From NCBI GenBank assembly GCA_029213025.1, contig JARGOZ010000063.1:1-36416 (forward strand): a stretch of DNA of 36,416 nucleotides, given 5' to 3'. The notes beneath the pieces were generated by a model. The model worked only from the letters and a program-made list of their open reading frames with translations. It was not told the DNA's origin and ran no database searches. This DNA is from Verrucomicrobiales bacterium. Lineage in GTDB: Bacteria > Verrucomicrobiota > Verrucomicrobiia > Verrucomicrobiales > DEV007. The stretch's first letter is position 1, and each line of letters starts with the position of its first letter. Made by a program: the position numbers and the translations under genes. Below, piece after piece: positions 17,351 through 23,415 of the stretch.

Positions 17351-18000
17351 TACCTACTGAGAGCTATTTTCGAAGAGGATGCAACGTTTTCCTCTTCGAT
17401 TCGCTCACGACCATTAACGGCTGAGGAGTGAAAGTTCTTTAAAACTATTTGAGTAATGTGATCCAGGGTGGCGATGACTTGATAGCCCGAAGTGGCGCAA
17501 GTGAGAATGGCAGGACGTTGTTCCGCCAGCATTTCGTCCATCAACTCCGGTGCCATCGCATCGCGAAGGTCTCTTTTGTTGAACTGAAGAACCAAAGGAA
17601 TGCCGTCCGGATCGAGCCCGCTCATTTCCAGAGCCTGCCGGGTATGCTGATACGCTTCGACGTTTTCCGTCAGGCGTACTGGATCGGAATCCGCCACAAA
17701 AACAATTCCGTCAGCGCCTTCGAGAATCGAAGATCCACTGTTCTCACAAATCGACAAAGTCGGAGCCGTATATAAATTGAGCCGACTCCTGTAGCCATTG
17801 ATATCCGAAGATTTCACCGGCAGGAAATCAAAGCACACAGCCCGGTTGCCTGCATCGATCAGGGTATTCAACTCCCCGCGAAAATGTGGATCCAGTTTCC
17901 GGTGGATATATTCCAGATTCGTCGTCTTCCCTCCCCCCGGAGTTCCACAATAAACGATTTTGAAACTAACTTCTTTGGCGGAGTGGTTGCAGAGGGCCAT
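17350..18000 (-). CDS. MglA-like small Ras-superfamily GTPase with substituted switch II (PGQ to PTL)
   Basis: A 216-residue cytoplasmic GTPase. The P-loop is GTPGGGKTTN (19-28), the phosphate-sensing region has LIDAGNRAVCFDFLPV, and the guanine motif is NKRD (141-144). GADGIVFVADSDP matches the MglA family without gaps. The switch II segment, normally TVPGQ, reads T78-A-P-T81-L82, so both the Gly and the catalytic Gln are replaced. In Myxococcus MglA the Gln is also residue 82, and Q82L or Q82A variants are slow in GTP hydrolysis. This protein may be naturally slow or depend wholly on a partner. A GAGGAA ribosome binding site lies 6 bases before the ATG. Genes for two roadblock proteins flank it, 12 bp upstream and overlapping downstream. 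Confidence 0.88.
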   Translation of the reverse strand: MALCNHSAKEVSFKIVYCGTPGGGKTTNLEYIHRKLDPHFRGELNTLIDAGNRAVCFDFLPVKSSDINGYRSRLNLYTAPTLSICENSGSSILEGADGIVFVADSDPVRLTENVEAYQHTRQALEMSGLDPDGIPLVLQFNKRDLRDAMAPELMDEMLAEQRPAILTCATSGYQVIATLDHITQIVLKNFHSSAVNGRERIEEENVASSSKIALSR

Positions 18001-18012
18001 GATCAGTTCCTC

Positions 18013-20859
18013 TTAGTTTTCCAGGCTGTCGAGTGATCTGGCGATGAGAATAAGCTTCTCCCGGGTCCCCGGTTTAAAGGCATCCGCTTTATGTTTGACC
18101 CCCAGTAGATTCTCATCCCCGAAGAAGAAACTCATTATCGACTGACCCATTTGGATCGTAAAGCAGGAAGTCCCTTCGACGCCGTCCAATCCGGCCAGAC
18201 CACGAACGTGTTGAGCCATGGTTTGAATTTTATCCCCGATCGCATCCGACTGGTCGGCGTAGGCCTCGATCACCCGGTCGGATGTCATCACGGCGCAGGC
18301 GAGGATTCCGTCCATCGCAGCTACCTTTTGGCTCACTTTTCGCAGAGTGAAGTTTTCATCGGTGCTGAAAATCGCCCGCAGAGCTATGTCCCGAATCGAT
18401 GAATCATGCGTGAGATCGGGAGCGGAAGCGGCTGACTGTCGCTTGATCGGAACCTCTTTGGTTTCCGGCTCGGCTCGTTCCTCGGGCGTGACCGGCGGAT
18501 GAACAACGATACCCTGCTTCTGTCCGGTGCGGGATGGCTTGATCACCGCCTGGGCAGGACTGTTTCCTGCTGAGTGGGCAGAGTCCTGTTCGGGCTCCGG
18601 CTGAGATGCCGCAGAGGCTTCCTCTTTTACGGGTTCCATTGCTTCAGGTTTGGTTTTTCCTTCCGCTTGCGCTTGCATGGTTGAGAATGGGTCAGTTGGT
18701 TGATTTTCAGACGAGGCTTGAGACGGCCTCTGTTGAGTTGGATTAGTTGACGGGGGTTCGTGAGAAGGAGTAAATTCTGCCGCAGTTGGCTGCTCGACTG
18801 CAGGTGGCTTTTCTTCTGCGGCGGGAGGTTCCTCGATTGCAGGCGGCTCTTCTTCCGTTACGGGAGGCTGCTCAAACGCAGGTGGTTTTTCTTCCACTGC
18901 GGGCGCTTGCTCGCTCACAGGTGGTTTTTCTTCCGCTGCAGGTGGCTGCTCGATCACAGGCGGCTTTTCTTCCGCGGCGGGTGGCTGCTCGATCGCAGGC
19001 GGCTCTTCCTCCTCGGCGGGTGGCTGCTCAAGCGCAGGCGGTTTTTCTTCCGCTTCTGGTGCTTGCTCAAACGCTGGTGGTTTTTCTTCCGCGGCGGGTG
19101 GCTGCTCAAACGCAGGTGGCTTTTCTTCTACTGCGGGAGGTTCCTCGATTGCAGGCGGCTTTTCCTCCGCTGCGGGTGGCTGCTCAAACGCAGGTGGCTT
19201 TTCTTCCGCTGCGGGAGGTTCCTCGATTGCGGGCGGCTCTTCCTCCGCTGCGGGTGGCTGCTCAAGCGCAGGCGGCTTTTCCTCCGCGGCGGGTGGCTGC
19301 TCAAGCGCAGGCGGTTTTTCTTCCGCTTCAGGTGCTTGCTCAAACGCAGGCGGCTTTTCTTCCGCTGCAGGTGCTTGCTCAAACGCAGGCGGCTTTTCTT
19401 CCGCTGCAGGTGCTTGCTCAAACGCTGGTGGCTTTTCTTCCGCTGCGGGTGGTGGCTCAAGCGCAGGCGGTTGTTCTTCTGCGGCAGGTGCTTCCTCGAT
19501 TGGTTCTGGCGGCCACACATTCACCGGTGGTTTTTCATCAGCGTCTGGTGTGGCTTCTGTGGCAGGAAAATAGTTGGGCGTGAAACCGACTGGTTCAGTC
19601 GGGGCTGAGGACTCGTCCGGCGTTCCTCCGAACAGACTGACTTCTTCTTTTTCCTTCGGCTCTACGAAGGCCGGAGGTGTTTCACCGGATTCTTTCGCTT
19701 TCGGTTCAGCGGGGTGACCGAATAGATTCACAGGCGCAAAGGATTCCTCTTTATCGGTTTGAGAAAACAAATTCACCGAACTCTCCGGTGCCGGAGGCAT
19801 AGGCTCAGGATCCTCGTCCGAAAATACCATCGGCGGAACAAACTCGGTTGTCGGAGTACCGCCGGTCTCTTCCTCGTCGTCGATTTCCATTCCCGGGGGG
19901 ATGAAAGCTTCAAAACTTGCTCCCTTGTTTAATTCTGCAAATGCCGAACCATCGCCTTCCAGTTTCTGGGGTCCGATGTATTCACCGGTGGCTTCCTTGA
20001 AAAGGTTCCCAATCGGAGAGCTTTCGTCCGCTTCTGCCTTTTCATTCTCTTCATCGGCTTTGCGGGAAAAAAGTGACGTAAAACTGTTGCCGCTTTCCGG
20101 CATTTCCGGCGGGCTGGTCTTTTCCACCGGCTTTTCCTGTTCCGCTTCAGGCGGAAATGATGGCGGACCGGAATCGGCCGGAGCTGCGTCGGTCGGCGGT
20201 TCGGTAGATTTGATGATATCTTCGAAGGAGCCGGCATCGGCAAAAGGATTTCCCTGCGGGGCCGCAGGTTTACCCCCGAAAGCATTATCCTGCAACGAAG
20301 AGGAAAACGGGGCCGACTTTTCCTCCTTCGGGGTGCCCTGTTCGGGAACTCCTCCATCTCCAAAAGGATTATTGGCCCCCGAAGTTGCCTGGGGAAACCC
20401 AAACCCGGATTCTCTCTCTCCGCTCTTTTCTCCTACTGCAACCGGGGCGGCAAATCCAATTGAACCTTCGCGCTCACCCGCTTCGATAGCCTCGTCGGAA
20501 GCATCGGCGAAGGGATTGCCACCCGGAGGCAGCGAAGATTCAGACCCCGCTTCTCTGGGAGGCAAGCTGATCACCGAATCATTCAACGGTGTGATTTCCG
20601 CCGCAAACAGCGCCGGACAGGTTTGGTAGATCGTCGAAAGGCGAACATCGAAACCACCGTCGGCCGGAAGAACAATCTGCAACTTCTGTTCGAGTGGAAT
20701 CCCGCTTTGAGCGACAATGGCCGGTGGTATGAACGGTAGCAACTCACTGACTACATATTCCTGCGCTCGGACATTCCCGGAAGCTCCGGACCCGGCTCGG
20801 GAACCTAAAGAGTCTCCACTTTCGTCTTGAGAAAAGAGATTACGGAATGAAAAGGACAT
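18013..20859 (-). CDS. Large repeat-rich protein with C-terminal roadblock-like domain, first gene of GTPase module
   Basis: A 948-residue product. The N-terminal ~110 residues include a conserved-looking block (VVSELLPFIPPAIVAQSG, KLQIVLPADGGFDVRLSTIY, SVISLPPRE) of a type seen in other verrucomicrobial roadblock fusions. Residues ~110-450 are disordered and studded with short NPFADA/NPFGDG and N/SLF motifs. Residues ~460-695 are eighteen 13-residue Glu/Pro-rich repeats. The last ~135 residues form a roadblock-like domain (LRKVSQKVAAMDGILACAVM, IQTMAQHVRGLAGLDGVEG, CFTIQMGQSIMSFFFGDENLLGV). It has no signal peptide. It is probably a cytoplasmic scaffold presenting a roadblock domain to the downstream GTPase. 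That role is inferred. Confidence 0.8.
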   Translation of the reverse strand: MSFSFRNLFSQDESGDSLGSRAGSGASGNVRAQEYVVSELLPFIPPAIVAQSGIPLEQKLQIVLPADGGFDVRLSTIYQTCPALFAAEITPLNDSVISLPPREAGSESSLPPGGNPFADASDEAIEAGEREGSIGFAAPVAVGEKSGERESGFGFPQATSGANNPFGDGGVPEQGTPKEEKSAPFSSSLQDNAFGGKPAAPQGNPFADAGSFEDIIKSTEPPTDAAPADSGPPSFPPEAEQEKPVEKTSPPEMPESGNSFTSLFSRKADEENEKAEADESSPIGNLFKEATGEYIGPQKLEGDGSAFAELNKGASFEAFIPPGMEIDDEEETGGTPTTEFVPPMVFSDEDPEPMPPAPESSVNLFSQTDKEESFAPVNLFGHPAEPKAKESGETPPAFVEPKEKEEVSLFGGTPDESSAPTEPVGFTPNYFPATEATPDADEKPPVNVWPPEPIEEAPAAEEQPPALEPPPAAEEKPPAFEQAPAAEEKPPAFEQAPAAEEKPPAFEQAPEAEEKPPALEQPPAAEEKPPALEQPPAAEEEPPAIEEPPAAEEKPPAFEQPPAAEEKPPAIEEPPAVEEKPPAFEQPPAAEEKPPAFEQAPEAEEKPPALEQPPAEEEEPPAIEQPPAAEEKPPVIEQPPAAEEKPPVSEQAPAVEEKPPAFEQPPVTEEEPPAIEEPPAAEEKPPAVEQPTAAEFTPSHEPPSTNPTQQRPSQASSENQPTDPFSTMQAQAEGKTKPEAMEPVKEEASAASQPEPEQDSAHSAGNSPAQAVIKPSRTGQKQGIVVHPPVTPEERAEPETKEVPIKRQSAASAPDLTHDSSIRDIALRAIFSTDENFTLRKVSQKVAAMDGILACAVMTSDRVIEAYADQSDAIGDKIQTMAQHVRGLAGLDGVEGTSCFTIQMGQSIMSFFFGDENLLGVKHKADAFKPGTREKLILIARSLDSLEN
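18774..19490 (-). repeat. 39-bp (13-codon) tandem repeat, about 18 units
   Basis: On the minus strand each unit encodes a variant of EEKPPAFEQPPAA. Position 3 is K, E or Q, position 7 is F, L, I, V or S, and the tail varies (PPAA, APAA, APEA, EPPAV). The regular 39-bp period keeps all three frames of the opposite strand largely free of stops, which creates long but spurious plus-strand frames (about 18760-19608). Confidence 0.93.
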
Positions 20860-21108
20860 GGCTAAGATTGATTGATTTCGCTCATCAAAGGACTTGAACC
20901 TAACAACGATGAAAAATTTTAATTATTATGGTATTTAAGAGAAAATCAACGCTATGTCGTGATTACCATAATAGCAAGGGTTTTTTGATATTTTATTTGA
21001 CATTACTATCTTCATTTCAGAAGCGTGATTTCGCTCCCGCTTTGATGCCTCATAATCAACTGGCAGAAAGCGCCCTTTCCCCGCAGAGTGGTCTTCCTGT
21101 TTCAGCCT
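20860..21108. promoter_or_regulatory. AT-rich divergent promoter region with inverted repeat
   Basis: This region separates the divergent GTPase operon and sulfatase gene. It is much more AT-rich than its surroundings. A perfect 9-bp inverted repeat ATTATGGTA (20925-20933) / TACCATAAT (20964-20972), with arms 30 bp apart, is a possible operator. A sigma-70-like promoter pointing to the sulfatase is TTGATA (20985-20990), 16 bp, TATCTT (21007-21012). For the operon, TTGATT followed by an AT-rich TAATAA-like hexamer is possible but has poor spacing. Confidence 0.5.
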
Positions 21109-22563
21109 ATGAAAATCTTTCCAGTTTTACTCACCATTTTCGCTCTCGCGCCGGCGGTGCAGGCCGGTCCAAATGTCCTCTTCATCGTCGCCGATGACTT
21201 AAATTGCGCCATAGGTCCCTACGGCGACGAAGCGGCAATGACCCCGAATCTCGACCGCCTCGCCGGACGTGGCATGACCTATTTGCGGGCCTACTGCCAG
21301 CAGGCGGTCTGCAATCCGTCCCGCTCCTCCTTTCTCACCGGCCTGCGTCCGAATACCGTGGGAGTCGATGACCTGAGGAAATACTTCCGTGACACCGCTC
21401 CGGACGGGGATTCGCTGGTTACCTTTCCCCAACACTTTAAAAACCATGGCTACTTCTGTCAGGACATCGGAAAAATCTTCCACAATATGGGGGACACAAA
21501 AGACCGCCGCTCCTGGTCAATCGACGAAGTGTTGTTTGAAGGCTCCCATTCCGACGACACTATCTATACCAACTCACTGAAATTCGGTGAGAAGAAAGAA
21601 TACAAATCCCCGGTCACAGAATCCCATAACGTCCCGGACACCGCCTACCGCGACGGACAGATCGCCAATCTGGCCGCCGCGATGTTGCGCGATCACTCCG
21701 GCAGCGATCAGCCTTTCTTTCTCGCCGTGGGCTTTTGGAGACCTCACCTCCCCTTCGTCGCGCCGAAAAAATACTGGGATCTCTACGATCCGGCCGCCAT
21801 TCCACTTCCCGCCTGGCCGACACCTCCCGAAGACGCCCCGGAAATCGCCCTTTACGATTCCAAAGAACTTCTCGGGTACGGTCTCGTGCCTAAAGACCGC
21901 TCTTTTACCGAAGAGGAAATCCGCCACTACCGACATGGCTACTATGCCTCCATCAGTTTTATGGATGCGCAGATCGGCGAAATCCTCGATGCACTTGAAG
22001 ACAGTGGCATGGCCGACGACACGGTTGTCGTTTTCACCTCCGACCACGGATTTCACATTGGCGAACACGCCCAGTGGGGTAAGACATCCAATTTCGAACT
22101 CGACGCGCGGGTACCTCTCATTATTGCCGACCCCGGAAAAAAAGACGGCCACGGCAAAGAATCCAAAGCCCTCTTTGAGTTAATCGATCTCTACCCCACC
22201 CTCGCCGATCTCGCCGGAATCAACGAAGACCTGCCTCCGACACTGGAGGGCAAAAGCCTGGCCCAAACCGTAAACGACGCCAGAGCGCCGGGCAAAGACA
22301 TTGCCCTGACCCAACACCAACACCCCTTCTACACCCGGCCATCCGGATGGAAAGCCATAGGCTACTCCATGCGAACCGATCGCTGGCGCTACACAGAATG
22401 GCACCCCGTCAGCGGCGAAGGCAAACTGCTCGGCAGGGAACTCTACGACCACGAACATGACCCTGACGAAACCAGAAATTTAGCCAATGTCGAAGAGTTC
22501 AGCGAAGTGGTCGCGAAATTAAAAACACAACTTTCCGAAAGCGCAGTCCTGAACCGGGACTAA
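21109..22563 (+). CDS. Secreted type I sulfatase (iduronate-2-sulfatase-like, S1 family)
   Basis: A 484-residue product with signal peptide MKIFPVLLTIFALAPAVQA, then the sulfatase N-terminus NVLFIVADDLN with metal ligands D29-D30. The CNPSR motif (68-72) holds the Cys that is converted to formylglycine. Other family marks are TPNLDRLAGRGMTYLRAYC, YRDGQIA, VVVFTSDHGFHIGEH and the C-terminal ELYDHEHDPDETRNLA. The closest characterised fold is iduronate-2-sulfatase-like, acting on sulfated polysaccharides. The exact substrate cannot be read from sequence. The CxPSR form is compatible with an FGE-type maturase encoded elsewhere; none is in the window. ATG 21109 was chosen over GTG 21088 because the signal peptide begins there. 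The stop is directly followed by a hairpin. Confidence 0.93.
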   Translation: MKIFPVLLTIFALAPAVQAGPNVLFIVADDLNCAIGPYGDEAAMTPNLDRLAGRGMTYLRAYCQQAVCNPSRSSFLTGLRPNTVGVDDLRKYFRDTAPDGDSLVTFPQHFKNHGYFCQDIGKIFHNMGDTKDRRSWSIDEVLFEGSHSDDTIYTNSLKFGEKKEYKSPVTESHNVPDTAYRDGQIANLAAAMLRDHSGSDQPFFLAVGFWRPHLPFVAPKKYWDLYDPAAIPLPAWPTPPEDAPEIALYDSKELLGYGLVPKDRSFTEEEIRHYRHGYYASISFMDAQIGEILDALEDSGMADDTVVVFTSDHGFHIGEHAQWGKTSNFELDARVPLIIADPGKKDGHGKESKALFELIDLYPTLADLAGINEDLPPTLEGKSLAQTVNDARAPGKDIALTQHQHPFYTRPSGWKAIGYSMRTDRWRYTEWHPVSGEGKLLGRELYDHEHDPDETRNLANVEEFSEVVAKLKTQLSESAVLNRD

Positions 22564-22598
22564 AAAAAATCTGTCGCCCCCGAAAAGGAGGCGACAGA
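22562..22598 (-). terminator. Rho-independent terminator, minus strand
   Basis: A perfect 9-bp stem TCTGTCGCC (22570-22578) / GGCGACAGA (22590-22598) is followed on the minus strand by eight T residues (22569-22562). The orientation fits the end of the minus-strand kinase/LRR unit. It lies immediately behind the plus-strand sulfatase stop but has no plus-strand T-tract. Confidence 0.85.
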
Positions 22599-22614
22599 CC
22601 GTAACCAGTAAGAT

Positions 22615-22725
22615 TCAACAAGCAATGGTGCAAGCACCAGCGCAGGCCGATCCCACATCCCCTGAGAAAGCAGGAACCACGCCATTGTACCCTGTTAAGT
22701 CCGACACTGTACCCTGTTGAATCAC
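22615..22725 (-). other. Possible 36-codon frame with Cys-rich end, gene status doubtful
   Basis: A frame from GTG 22725 to TGA 22615 follows directly after the LRR-like gene's stop. Its first ~14 codons are encoded by the 22-bp repeats, and its end reads DVGSACAGACTIAC with three Cys spaced C-x3-C-x3-C. It ends before the terminator hairpin. The tail looks like a small-peptide core, but there is no independent ribosome binding site or modifying-enzyme gene nearby. I list it so it is not lost, not as a confident gene. Confidence 0.2.
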
Positions 22726-22726
22726 C
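22683..22726 (+). repeat. Two copies of the 22-bp-period dispersed repeat (locus 3)
   Basis: TGTACCCTGTT occurs in units starting at 22683 and 22705, again exactly 22 bp apart. The first is followed by AAGTCCG and the second by GAATCAC, the same two variants as at 9168-9229. The array ends at the stop codon of the LRR-like gene. Confidence 0.85.
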
Positions 22727-23262
22727 TACTCCAGCTTCAGTCTGAAGAAGCCGGGGTGGCGGCGTAGCGTCGCCATTTCGTCTGCGGTATAGTTTTCCTC
22801 CGAGATCCGGAACTCGGTCAAGCCTGGAAGCGCGTCCAGTATACTTATGATACCCGCACCCGATATCTCCGAACTACACAAATCCAGTTCCTCTATATAC
22901 CGGAAAGTTGAAATCAAAGGAACCAGATGATCACCCGTTTGATTGGTATTCAGGGAAAGTATTCTGATCGATTTTCTCTTCTGCAACTCCTTCAGCGCTT
23001 CCGGGACCGGATGACTCCCCGAACTGATCTCCACGGCAACAGGGTGGTAATCCCCCAGAGTGAAGCTGGTCATCCCGCCCGGAGTTGACCAGGTAAAAAA
23101 TTCAATACCTTCGTAATGAACCGCCCCGCCCGCCTCATTTATCGCCTTTTCAAATCGAAGATCCATTTGTGTCGAGTATCCGCGCCACAGAAAAGAACCG
23201 GCACACAACAAAGCGATTCCGGTGATCACATATACCGTCCAGTGCCTCTTTCGCTCCATCAT
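22726..23262 (-). CDS. Membrane-anchored leucine-rich-repeat-like protein
   Basis: A 178-residue product from ATG 23262 (MMERKRHW) with one membrane helix (VYVITGIALLCAGSFLW) and then an extracytoplasmic part. That part ends with two or three LRR-like stretches: RILSLNTNQTGDHLVPLIS, IEELDLCSSEISGAGIISIL, LTEFRISEENYTADEMATL. LRRs of this ribonuclease-inhibitor-like type are common in planctomycete and verrucomicrobial proteins and usually bind other proteins. A GTG at 23391 would add 43 residues that do not look like folded protein and span a run of ten G. The ATG is preferred. The gene lies downstream of the Ser/Thr kinase gene and probably shares its transcript. Confidence 0.65.
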   Translation of the reverse strand: MMERKRHWTVYVITGIALLCAGSFLWRGYSTQMDLRFEKAINEAGGAVHYEGIEFFTWSTPGGMTSFTLGDYHPVAVEISSGSHPVPEALKELQKRKSIRILSLNTNQTGDHLVPLISTFRYIEELDLCSSEISGAGIISILDALPGLTEFRISEENYTADEMATLRRHPGFFRLKLE

Positions 23263-23331
23263 ATTGAGACTACCACACACAGGGAATGGTGAAAACTGGT
23301 CATCCTGCCGGAATGTCGAATGGTCCTCCGT

Positions 23332-23341
23332 CCCCCCCCCC
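23332..23341. repeat. Homopolymer tract of ten C
   Basis: Ten consecutive C residues on the plus strand lie between the kinase stop (23416) and the LRR-like gene's ATG (23262). The tract is inside the frame of that gene's possible GTG-initiated extension, where it encodes Gly-Gly-Gly. It is slippage-prone by nature. Confidence 0.9.
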
Positions 23342-23415
23342 TGCGTTGCGAGATTGGACAGTGCATTCAACACTGTCGCCCCACTTTTCACCGCCGGGCG
23401 ACAGGATCGCCCCTG

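Noticed and set aside
18760..19608. Long plus-strand open frames (over 260 codons in two frames) rich in Leu/Arg/Phe
   Set aside because: They mirror the 39-bp repeat of the minus-strand scaffold gene. The 13-codon period removes stops from the other strand, and the products look like no protein family.
18013..20859. NPF motifs as eukaryote-like EH-domain ligands
   Set aside because: No EH-domain protein is visible, and NPF is short enough to arise in disordered sequence. Kept only as a local repeated motif.
22562..22684. 41-codon minus-strand frame starting MAWFLL
   Set aside because: It runs through the rho-independent terminator and its T-tract, so it would not be fully transcribed.
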